A stretch of DNA of 64,000 nt from Cryptomeria japonica (lineage: Eukaryota; Streptophyta; Pinopsida; Cupressales; Cupressaceae). Positions 1 to 9,749 of the stretch are shown here, piece by piece. A program made the position numbers and the translations under genes. Location: contig NC_081409.1 in assembly GCF_030272615.1 (NCBI RefSeq), forward strand, positions 205,527,364 to 205,591,363. The letters are read 5' to 3'. Within the stretch, counting starts at the first letter, position 1, and every line of letters begins with the position of its first letter. The notes below the pieces were generated by a model. It was not told the DNA's origin. It made no database searches and was given only the letters and a program-made list of their open reading frames with translations.

Positions 1-1020
1 ATGACTTTGTCGAGGTTCGCTAAGTTTTTGAAAAGACTGGATTTAAGACTAGTTAAATACATTTTGTGTATGAAGAAAGTGGAGGAACATCTGTGAATGT
101 GAATCTTTTTAACAGCTATTTTCAATTTCAAATCTATGTGTTTGATTTCAAAGTTGATTTCTGTGCAAGTCTATTTTGAGGAAAGGGCTGTCATACTTTT
201 TATATATGCAGAAGGTTATTGGCTAGATTCATTTTGGAAGCCTTTTCATTTTGTTTTAGAGATCATATGAAGTCTGTCGGCTTTATATATAAAGTTATAT
301 ATGGATCAGTGCTTGCATTCATTTTGTATTGACTGGTGTATGCAACTGCCTTTAAGTGCTTTCTGGTGAAAAGCATTCCAGTGATTGTATGTAATTTGGA
401 GCCAAATCAACATTAACTAGAGGGAGCTGTACCTAAATTCAGAGGTTAATCAATTAAATGGTTTTCTAACTGTTTGGTAGGAGAAATTATCTATTTTTCT
501 ATGTTTCACACTGATGTTATTTAATAACATAATGAAAGACAAATCTGTATACCACAAATACAATCTTAAATAGATCACAAGACAATCTGCATCATTCATG
601 CTTCACCGTATATGAGAATTAGTAACCCATCACGCTCTCTTCTCATACCGCTAAGAAGAATGATCATTCCCAAGGTAGACATTTAATGCAAATGATCTTC
701 ACATGCAAGATCCTCATGGAAATCCTTCACGCACACAAAACTAACGTGGCACCTCGATCTCATTCTCATCTCTTAGCTAACTCATCATAGAATGTCTTCG
801 ATTGCATTACAGAAGCTGGATTTCCAAACCGAAAACCCTAGAGCTGAGACTACCAACCGATAGTCACACTTAGTGAAGCCTCGACACCAGTTCACTTACA
901 AATCTTCATACCGGTTCACCGTCTTCTTCCAATCTACATACCGGTTCACTTTCACTTATTGGCATCAATGACAACATACCTTATTGTCATATCATCATGT
1001 CAGTTCATCATATGCCAACA
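1..1020. other. unassigned DNA, possible LTR remnant at right
   Basis: I see no supported gene here. Frame 1 is open from the window edge to a TGA at 94-96, so a coding 3' end running in from the left is possible, but 31 codons are too few to name. The part after about 880 has repeated ACCGGTTCA motifs and a stretch like GGCATCAATGACAACA. The same wording occurs beside the LTR ends near 55060 and 57350, so this may be the edge of an old LTR of that family. Confidence 0.3.
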
Positions 1021-1022
1021 AT

Positions 1023-1069
1023 ATCCAGCAAAGGAGAGGGGGAGGGAGTTAGAGAGAGAGAAGGGGATA

Positions 1070-1109
<40 letters not shown>

Positions 1110-1580
1110 GTAGGAAGAGAGGGATAGAATAGGATAAGGAGAGGGGGAGGAAGAGAGAGTTAGAGATAGAGAGAGAGGGGGATATGAAGAGAGGGAGAGG
1201 GATAGAGAAAGAAAGAGAAGGGAGAGATGGTGAGAATAGGATTAATAGAGAGAGAGAGGGTAGGAAGAGATGGATAGAATAGTATAAGGAGAGGGGTAGG
1301 GAGAGAGAGTTAGAGATGGAGAGAGAAGGGGATAAGGAGAGAGAGAGAGAGAGAGGGTAGGAAGAGAGGGATAGAATAGGATAAGGAGAGGGGGAGGGAG
1401 AGAGAGTTAGAGATAGAGAGAGAGGGGGATATGAAGAGAGGGAGAGGGATAGAGAAAGAAAGAGAAGGGAGAGATGGTGAGAATAGGATTAATAGAGAGA
1501 GAGAGAGAGTAGGAAGAGATGGATATAATAGTATAAGGAGAGGGGTAGGGAGAGAGAGTTAGAGATGGAGAGAGAAGGGG

Positions 1581-1639
<59 letters not shown>

Positions 1640-1920
1640 GGATAAGGATAGGGGGAGAGAGAGAGAGTAGGGGGTAGGAAGATAGTGATAGAATAGGATA
1701 AGGAGAGGGGGAGGGAGAGGGAGAGAGAGTTAGAGACAAAGAGAGAAGGGGATAGGAAGAGAGGGAGAGATAGGGAAAGAAAGAGAAAAGAGAGGGTGAG
1801 GATAGGATTGAGAGAGAGAGGGAGAGAATAGGAGAGGGGGAGGGGGAGGGAGAGAGAGTTAGAGAGAGAGAGTAGGGGATAGGAAGAGGGACAGAATAGG
1901 AAGGAAGACAAGAGAGAGGA
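1023..1920. repeat. purine-rich GA/GGGA low-complexity tract
   Basis: About 900 bp are almost pure purine on the plus strand: runs of AG dinucleotides, GGGGA blocks and a few T or C. Runs of pure GA occur near 1076-1106 and 1584-1635. A block starting near 1127 repeats near 1375 (shift about 247 bp), so part of the tract grew by segmental duplication rather than by slippage alone. Long open frames on the minus strand are Ser/Leu/Pro artefacts of the composition. Strand asymmetry of this kind can form triplex DNA; that is inference. Confidence 0.9.
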
Positions 1921-1924
1921 AAAG

Positions 1925-2060
1925 AAGAGAGACATGCATGTATACAAACATATATACATATATCTATATAAATATATGTATATATAGCTATAGATATGCA
2001 TATATACATACATAAACACATATTATGTATGTATGTCTATACATATGTTTAGTATATGCT
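1925..2060. repeat. TATACA/ATGT simple repeat
   Basis: Alternating TATA, ATATAC and ATGTATGT units follow directly on the purine tract. Simple-sequence DNA with no coding content. Confidence 0.75.
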
Positions 2061-2084
2061 AAGTTTACAAGCATACATTTTGAT

Positions 2085-2300
2085 GTCTTCATAACCCGTA
2101 CAAGTTTAGTGAAACTCAAAATGATGTTTTTCATAACCCGTACTGGTTTTGTGAAAATCAAAATAATGGTTTTTCATAACCCGTACGGGCTTTGTGAAAC
2201 TCAAAATGATGTTTTTCATAACCCGTACTGGTTTTGTGAAACTCAAAATTATGGTTTTTTATAACTCGTGTGGGTTTTGTGAAACTCAAAATGATGGTTT
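2085..2300. repeat. 42-43 bp tandem repeat with CCCGTACGGG-like core
   Basis: ATAACCCGT or a close variant starts at 2091, 2133, 2176, 2218 and 2261, giving a period of 42-43 bp. Each unit carries a short GC palindrome (CCGTACGGG type) followed by TTTTGTGAAACTCAAAAT. Looser copies of the core lie near 2312, 2360 and 2390. The same core recurs between the two transposon genes (5915-6060) and at the end of the second transposon copy (15960-16050). I read the array as a subterminal repeat block of the transposon to its right; its use as a protein-binding array is inference. Confidence 0.8.
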
Positions 2301-2336
2301 TAGTTCTACATAACCCTTATGGGTTATGTAGAACTA
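2301..2336. repeat. perfect inverted repeat, 16-bp arms
   Basis: Arms 2301-2316 and 2321-2336 are exact reverse complements around a 4-base TTAT loop. The stem contains TACATAACCC and its complement, so it is two back-to-back copies of the array motif to its left. It would form a strong cruciform or RNA hairpin. Confidence 0.85.
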
Positions 2337-2419
2337 TGAATGGTACTTTTTGTTTTTCAAAACCCGAGTGGATTATCTTGCACATCAGAACCCGTGCGGG
2401 TTTTGGCTTGGTAATAGGG

Positions 2420-3229
2420 TTGGAAAATGACCCTAAGGCTTGCAAGCCCATTTTCCCTCCATTTTTGTCCCTTTACACATTTTTTCATCTTCCAACATGA
2501 TTTCTCAACTTCATCGTCATCAGGTTTACAAATGATCAAGTGGGTATCTCTAAAATTACCACTATAATCTCACACGTCTTCTCATCTTTCTGACCATATA
2601 TTTTTTTCTATTTTTAGACAACATTAGCATAGTGAACTTTAATTTTCTTTACGAGTGCCTTGACAGTCCTCACAGACATACGTCTACCATTTTTTTAATA
2701 ACTTTTGATATACTTGACTAGATTCAAAATAAATTACATATTATTGTTCTACACTAGATTCTATAGAATTTTTTTTTAAAAATCATTTTTTATTATTTTG
2801 ATGCAAGTTATGCCCAGCGCACGAACAGGTACCAAATTTTAAGGATGCGGTCATTGCAAAAAATCATAAAAAAAAAAAATACTCAACAAAAAATTACAAA
2901 AAAATACACAACTTCTAGATCTCAATCTTACCTATCATCCTACCAAAGGGTTTTACAAAATACTAAATCTAATTATATATTTTGTGCAGTGCATGAAAAT
3001 ATCTATGTTATGTTTTTCTGAAAAAATCAGGAACAATTATTCGTGTGAGAGAGGTTTGACCCTCTTAACCTCCTTATCCAATATTAAAAAACTTTAGTAG
3101 TTTATAAACTAGATTCAGAGTAATACAGTTCTTATTGTTTTCTCAACTCCTAGTTTTGAGTGAGTGGCCTTCGAATATCTCTTTGAAGTTCAGGTTTACC
3201 TATTTTCAGAAGAAGAAAAAAAGTGGCCA
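2420..3229. other. no gene seen
   Basis: AT-rich sequence between the repeat array and the first exon-like block of ORF2. Many short A and T runs, no reading frame I can support. It probably belongs to the transposon's left arm. Confidence 0.4.
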
Positions 3230-3275
3230 CTTATACCCCCCTTTTTGTTCACCATCTTGGTGCACTTACCCAATA
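3230..3275. repeat. direct repeat with CACCATCTTGGTGCAC
   Basis: CACCATCTTGGTGCACTTAC occurs here and again at about 6176-6196 in the same orientation, each time after a GTGCCCACTT or GTGGCCACTT stretch. A related form lies at 16118-16156. The CACC-ATCTT-GGTG core is a small palindrome. It flanks the ORF2 gene on both sides here, so it is either a promoter/terminator module or an element boundary. Confidence 0.65.
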
Positions 3276-3319
3276 ACTATAAATGAATAGACTAAAAAAC
3301 TAAAGCATACCGGAGCCTC

Positions 3320-5819
3320 GGCTGGATGTTATATGGTCATAGGAGGCAAAGTCATAGATGAATCAGTTATGATCATTTCCTATATCCATGGTAAGTGATC
3401 CAAAAGGAGTTAACAAGAGGGTTTCAACTTTGTTATGCACTTAGTGAAAAGGAGTTGATCTAAGACAAACATACCTTTTCCCTCTATCATGTTGGATCCC
3501 ATATTATAAATTTAGGACTTCTAATGAAATGGAATGACAGAACATCAGTAGCAAGTTTGGAAGGGGACTGTAATAGCTTAAAGATAATTAATATGAGTTA
3601 ATAACCCAAAGTAGTTGACAAACTAGATAGAACAAATATTTTTAACATATGTAGACCAAATGCACACCGGAGCCTCATATAGTTCTCCTGTAACCTTAGG
3701 AGGCCTAGTTGAATATGATGCAGCTATTACCATTTCCTATATGAAAAATGATAACATATGATATGGACATAAAAGGAGTTAGTTATTTCTAACAAGTAAG
3801 AATGAAATCCAAAGTGAATATGAAGATATCACCTCTTCCCTCTGGTAAACCTCATTGACATCAAGTGCATTTATTAATTCCATAAACCCTATTTGTTTTT
3901 GTATATAGAACTAATAAATTAAGTACATTTATCAATATCTACATACACATGTTTAGTCATAATACATTTCAACAAATGAATTTAAATTGTATCGTCTGGG
4001 TGTTTGGGAGGATATCTTTTTCTGTCTCAGAGTGCTAGAGGATGGCTTTCTCACACGAGATGTCCTCGATGCAAGTGGGGTAAACTAATAGAAAAAAATT
4101 AACATAAGGGAAAAGAGCATGTCTTTAATATATCACTTAAGTCAAAAATATATAAATCTTACCGCATAGCTATATAGGCCAAAGTCAATGGCCGGAAGCG
4201 TGATATCATCAATTTGGGACATCTCAGCCTCTCATAAGCCCTATAAAGCACCAAGTAATGATACATATATATTAACAAAATAAATTTTGAAACCGATGTA
4301 TTATTATATTTTTAACAAATTTACAAATCTTTATCTCTGGTGGCGAAACTACTCATGACCGTGGAGTCGACTAAAAAGTATGTGGTGTACTCCCACCACC
4401 TATTGCACCCTGTAATGCATTTTATTTATATATCACTTTAAATTATTCTAAAAATAAAAAATTCATTTCTTTGTATAAGATTTTGTCACTTAATTGATAA
4501 CATGTCATAAACATAATTAAACTCACCTGTGCCTGATCGTGAGGGAACAACATACTCATCAGGTCATCGGTGAGGGCCACATCCTCTATAGTGGAAGTAT
4601 GGCATCTACTCCTGCAACATGTACACAAATGAGATGTCAAACCATCCTCATCCACGTCAATGTCTACACCAGAACATACACCCTAGCAGGTGGCGCACAT
4701 ATGTTGAATGGGCTGGCCCGTGCCAAATGATGCATGAGGTGATGGTGATGAAGGAGGTACCGCTAATGAAGAAGGTGTCACAGGTGATGGTACATCCTCT
4801 ACTTTGACCAGTTGTGTGCCATGTTGAACAATGACATCAGTCAATGATGCAGCTACCTGAAGAGTCTATAACTCCATAGACTCCTTTAAGGATATAGGGA
4901 CAGTGACATGAACCATGGGTTTAGGATTTGTACACCTCCTATGTTGTGGTTGTACCACCCTATGGGCCCCAATTCTATCCTACTCAGAGCCTCTCCCTCT
5001 ACCCTGAAATTTTTGGATGTCAAAGTAATTTGGCTTCTCGCTGAGGATAAACTCACAATACAACTTTCTCAAAAAATATAGAGGCACCTCCCAATTATTA
5101 TAAGGTGGTTGGTCAAAGACCATATACCACCTATCCCAAAAAAAATCTTTTAGCCTAGTGATGAACACACCAATGTATAGGAAACCAAGTCGTATTTAGT
5201 TCTAGGTTGTTACTAGTAATAGGATCGTTGAAAAGAGCACATATGTCAGCTTTAAGTATGCCCTTTTTTTCACTTGATCATATGACAACCCATCCGCATA
5301 AAATGTTCAACGTCTATCCCTCCATGTACCCCATTTTGTAACCTCCCTAGATACCTCATTTGCACTATTGGCCATTGTTTCTATCGTTGTGACAAGCGTT
5401 GAGTAGTGCTCAAGACTAGAGGACCTTATCCTATTCACCAATATAGCAATTTTGGCACTATTTTGTGTAAGGCGATTGATGAGATCCTCTTGTGTGGCAT
5501 CTATATGATCTAATGGAGGACGTGAAGGGTTTAGGGGTGGTGGTGGTTGTTGAGGAGTAGCATTTTGAGGATTTTGTGGTTGTGGAACAACGTCTTGAGG
5601 GTTTTCTTGTTGCTCATGTGCAATGTTTACAAGGTTTGTTTGTGTTGCTTGTGCAGGAGGAGGTCTTTGTTGTCTAGTTCATTTTTGGGGATTGCTTGTA
5701 GAATCTGAAATCAAATTAATAAAAAAAAACTTAAATCAATTTAAAAAACCCTACTTCAATTAAAATGCAAACAAAAATAATCAAACCAATCAAATCTTAC
5801 CTGTTCGACGGGGTGCCAT
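3320..5819 (-). pseudogene. transposon accessory ORF2, copy A (multi-exon, decayed)
   Basis: I do not recognise this protein. Exon 1 is 5819-5801, ending in a textbook CAG/GTAAGA donor. Exon 2 is 5704 to about 4527, after a TTTCAG acceptor and ending in ACAG/GTGAGT. Smaller exons follow near 4390-4330, 4255-4165, 4095-4010, 3890-3840, 3735-3668 and 3385-3318. Exon 2 has a Gln/Pro-rich start, then DATQEDLINRL, GILKADICALFNDP, and WEVPLYFLRKLYC before NYFDIQKFQGRGRG. The last two exons (69 bp each, starting GAAATG and ending GAGGCTCCG) are tandem duplicates. Frameshifts near 5165 and stops show it is dead. The copy at 13380-15815 shares the splice phase and these motifs. It lies divergent to the transposase, like the second, often DNA-binding, proteins of two-gene plant transposons; that role is inference. 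Confidence 0.65.
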
Positions 5820-5880
5820 TGTTGAACAAAAATAATCAAACCAATCAAATCTTACTTGTTGATGGGGTGCCATTGTTGAA
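5769..5880. repeat. 55-bp tandem duplication over ORF2 exon 1
   Basis: A segment with AATAATCAAACCAATCAAAT, the exon 1 donor and the start codon (GGGGTGCCAT on the plus strand) occurs twice, about 55 bp apart. The result is two candidate start codons and donor sites for ORF2. The proximal one (5819) keeps the better donor. Confidence 0.75.
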
Positions 5881-5899
5881 AATTGCTCTTAATGTTGAA

Positions 5900-6224
5900 A
5901 AAATCCAAAATGATACTAAACCCACACGGGTTCTGTGTTTTTTATGCTTCCTTATGATACTATTCCATGGGTTTTGGTGTTGAAAATGGCCAAAATCCGC
6001 AGGTTTCTAAAGAATATAATGTTCCTCAAAACACGTATGGGTTTTGAGGATTTTTTTTTAATTGTTTTTGGCTAGGCTTGGTGTTACCAAGCCTAGCACA
6101 TTTTTGAATTTCCAAAACACTCACGAGTTATGAAAAATTTCAACTTTTTTTTTGCATGTGCCCACTTTCCTATCCACCATCTTGGTGCACTTACCCATGA
6201 TTCTATTTAGAACAACCGATATTA
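5900..6224. promoter_or_regulatory. shared divergent promoter region of the two transposon genes
   Basis: The 400 bp between the ORF2 start (5819, minus) and the transposase start (6225, plus) hold GC-core palindromes in an AT-rich setting (CCCACACGGGTT near 5920, CCATGGG near 5968, CACGTATGGG near 6034). The CACCATCTTGGTGCAC module follows near 6176. The same core motif forms the array at 2085-2300. The layout suggests one control region serving both genes and possibly bound by the element's own proteins. No clear TATA box decided the starts; I used the first ATG in each conserved frame. Confidence 0.5.
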
Positions 6225-9150
6225 ATGATGAGAAAGAACAAGCAAGGAATGGTGGAACAACAAGAGGCTGAAAAGGAAATACAAAGGCAACGTATGAAGA
6301 AATTACATGACATAAGAACAATAGGATAAGAAGGTACATCATCCTCAACATCTCAATCTGATTTTCCAAACAAACATAATGCAATTGAAGAAGAGATCAC
6401 AATGAACAATCAAACAAACGATGAAGATGCACCAACAACATTTGATTTACCATATGAACCTAATGCAATGAATGTACTTAATGCATGCAATGATGAGCAT
6501 ACACTGGCTCTATTTTATGCGATGAATGTACCTAATGCATGCAATGCATCGATGATAACACCTCCTACAATCATTTGTAGGAAACCAAAGTATCTAATTG
6601 ACATCGATGAGAATATTTTGAAGCCAATGCCCGATAAAATGAATGAACAAACTTGTAGGAGAATGCTTAAAATAATATGGAAAAACTATTTTGAAAACAT
6701 AAATCAAATTGTAAGATGCCAATTAATTGTTGAAATGATTAAAAAATTGAATTTTATAGAGACAATAAAAATTCTAGGCCTAAGATTATACGAAAGTAAT
6801 AGTGAAATAACTATTGTAAGAAATATATTTGATACATATCAAGCTATTGGTTCAAAATCACGTACTAAAGATTCTAATGTTACTCGGCGTGTTATTACAT
6901 CAACCATAATGTGCAAGAAAATAAAAAAAAGATCGTTTGATAAACAAAACAAGTAAGTCATTTAGCATAAGTAGAACAACATTGCGTAAAGCATTAGATG
7001 GGTGGGAGAAAATAGAGGATCCTAACAATAATTCTCTTTGGGAATTCTTGGGTAGACTACCACGCAAAGACAAGGTTGTTTTTGATGCACTAAGAACATT
7101 AATTGAAACTTTTTGGCACAACAACACAAGGGTTTCACCTAACCAAAGAGATGTTGCTAGAAACAGAATTGGATCTAGAAATCGTGAGCCACATGCCAAA
7201 CTCTATTTGGATATGACAAACAAAATTTTAATAAATATTCCATCAAAAGTTTCCTCAAATAAGAATTAGTCAAAGATTTTTTGAAATGGAAAAACCTTTT
7301 TATGTTAAGATTAATCATGTACGCACCACTTGTTGTTGTAAGATGCATATTGAATTTTCCATGCACTATGATATTTATCGTAATATATGTTGTACTTTGC
7401 ACACTAACGGTGTTTTGTATGAATGCAATATACAACCACATCCTAAGTCACCAAGAGAAAAAATTTTAAGTGTGTTATGTAAAAGAGATGATGGTTTCAT
7501 TTATTATAAGATGATGTGTTTGAAAGGTTCTTGTGCTACATGTGGTGGTTTGCAATATTTGCCAAGATGAAGACATTTGGATAGCACACATGAAATTGGT
7601 AAGAAACTAGTATCTTTTGGAAAGTACAATATACTGACAAATGGGGTTAAAGATGGAAAAAAATTGAAGAGATGTGAGTTAGTGAAAAACAATATATGTG
7701 TAGCTGATTTCATGAGAACATTTAAAGAGAAACTAGTTTATGAGTACATAATGCATACACATAGAGCTCAGTGGTTAGATGAGAAATTCAAGTTATGCAA
7801 TGACACATTTCCTCTTGGTACCATTGTCTCTATAGTTGATTCTGCTGAAAATTATACACTACAATCTAAAATGAAGTGCAATATATGTATTACCATTCTA
7901 CACAAGTTTCTATTTGTGTACACATAACATTCATGCATGGAGATGATAGCATAGAGGATGATAGAAAGGTTGTAAGAGAGTATCACTTCTACATAAATGA
8001 CAGTCATACACATTCGTTAGAGTTTGTGCAAGGATGATTTAAAGTTTTCTATGATGGTTTTAAGGGAAAGGAACATACGATACAAGCAACACATAATATG
8101 GTCAGATAATTGCACCTAGCAATTAAAAAATGCAAGGATGTTCTATTGGTTGAGTAGTATGCATGTGACCAGCGGTGTACAACATTTTTGGAATTTCACT
8201 GAGGCTGGACATGGAAAGGAGAGCACAATGGTGCAAGAACATGCATCAAAAAAAACCTATCTAGAGAATAATTGAAGTACGAAGGTGGTGCTGAGTTGAC
8301 AGATGTAGCAACAATTGTGCAATGGTGTAACTCTACAATGGGAATAGGTAATGCAAGTACGTTAATGATTCATAGATATTTTTGGTTGATCATTGAATCT
8401 GACATTGAAAACTATCAAGATTGTTGTATAGTTGCAGGATCCAGTGACATGCACTCATTTCGAAGTTCAAATACAAGTTCATCATTAATTTATACTAGAT
8501 AGATTGTATGTTTTTGCTCTTCATGTATGTATTTTTTGTGGGAAGAATGTGAATCACAAGAGTGGGTTGACAAATGGTCTTGTAGACCTTTTATTCCCCT
8601 TGATACCAATCAAATTATGAGAGCACTGCAGTTGAACCAGATGGAAGCATCAATTGATTTCAATCATGTATCTGACCTAGTGGAACCAGGTGATTTTTTG
8701 GGTAAATTTTATTGCGGGAAATTTGTTTGGCTCATTTTGTTATATCAAACATAATTTTTGGTATTAATTATCATTCTATAATATGCAGGTCATGTGTACA
8801 CAATTGTTGCAGAAGAGAACAATGAAGAAGGAACATATTACTTTTTGTGTCGTTGTATTGAGACTAAGAGAAAATTGACAACCACAATCATTGATGGAGA
8901 GGGTATTGAGTATCCAGTAGGGTTTGTTATCATGACAGGCACATGGCTTAGGAGATGTACCCTATCAAGATTTTAGATGTTTGGTTGATTGAGGACTTTG
9001 AAACACACAGACATATTATTAATTTCTCCAACCTTGTTGTTACAACAAATATTCATTTGATTAAGTATCGTGGTAGATGTCATAAAAAGATTTTATGGAA
9101 GGTTCGTGAGTCTAACCACGAGGAAATACTTGACAGAATATGAGTTACAG
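6225..9150 (+). pseudogene. decayed DDE-type transposase, unassigned superfamily
   Basis: Reading frames in order: 6225-6956 (stop at 6327), 6937-7269, 7286-7570, 7577-7877, then a shift to the frame through 8030, then 8272-8502, 8527-8750 and 8790-8975. A start at 6225 or 6228 is in frame with the main block. Recognisable pieces are a Lys-rich N terminus and a CLKGSCATCGG zinc-binding-like motif near 7520. Next come MRTFKEKLVYEYIMHTHRAQW near 7710 and DSAENY near 7838 (the likely first catalytic Asp), followed by EVQYMYYHSTQVS after a frameshift. A WKGEHNGARTCIKK block at 8205-8250 and VQWCNS at 8318 follow. This order, D-x-x-ENY, then Q-x-x-Y-x-x-x-Q, then GKGEH-x-GA-x-x-x-IKK, is one I associate with transposase-like proteins in animals and plants; I cannot name the superfamily. 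At least five stops and several frameshifts make it non-functional. Confidence 0.65.
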
Positions 9151-9239
9151 TCGATCCAGAAGGCTCACTTGATTGATTCTACGGTTCAGGGTAGAATGAT
9201 TTTAAGAATTTTATATATATCATTGGTGAATTGTTCTAT

Positions 9240-9480
9240 ATTCATTTTTTGTATATATAAATGCCCATGAGCTAATTTATTCATATTTAGAGGGATAATT
9301 TTGTATATTTAAATGGCCATGAGCTGATTTGTAGATATTTAATACCAATTTTTGTATATTTCTATGGCGATGAGATGATTCGCACATATTTAAATGCCAA
9401 ATTTTATATAAAAGCCCATGACATGATATGTAAAATATTTTTTGAATATATGTGACTACGTTTTGAATATATGTGACTAT
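9240..9480. repeat. degenerate AT-rich tandem repeat right of the transposase
   Basis: ATGGCCATGAGCTGATTTG, GGCGATGAGATGATTCG and GCCCATGACATGATATG alternate with TATTTAAATGCCAATTTTT at about 55-60 bp spacing. Two copies of TTTTGAATATATGTGACTA follow at 9454-9490. Probably the right arm of the transposon; no terminal inverted repeat could be matched to the left side by eye. Confidence 0.55.
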
Positions 9481-9749
9481 GTTTTGAATATCTTAAGGGT
9501 TTTGAGTTTATGTGACGTGATAAGCTAGGTCGGTTTTGGTATTGAGGTAAGCCATGTTTGGAAGTGGGAGTTTTGGCTTTTGTTGTGGTGGTTTTGCAAT
9601 TAGAGAGATTTACTTCCTTCTCCCTCTTTCTCAATGTTTCATTTTTCCCTCATATTAGAACAGTTTGTTAGGAATGGGCTTGTAGAGGGCACCATGATAG
9701 TAGCATGATTAGAAACGATTGGCAAGTATTTTGGGGTGACCAAGAAGAT

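Noticed and set aside
1407-2021. Two long overlapping minus-strand open frames in the GA tract (204 and 176 codons)
   Set aside because: They translate to Ser/Leu/Pro and Tyr/Ile runs dictated by the repeat; no start context, no domain, two frames equally open.
2085-2300. CRISPR-like array (short repeats at regular spacing)
   Set aside because: The whole 42-bp unit is repeated with drift and no unique spacers; the context is a plant transposon arm.
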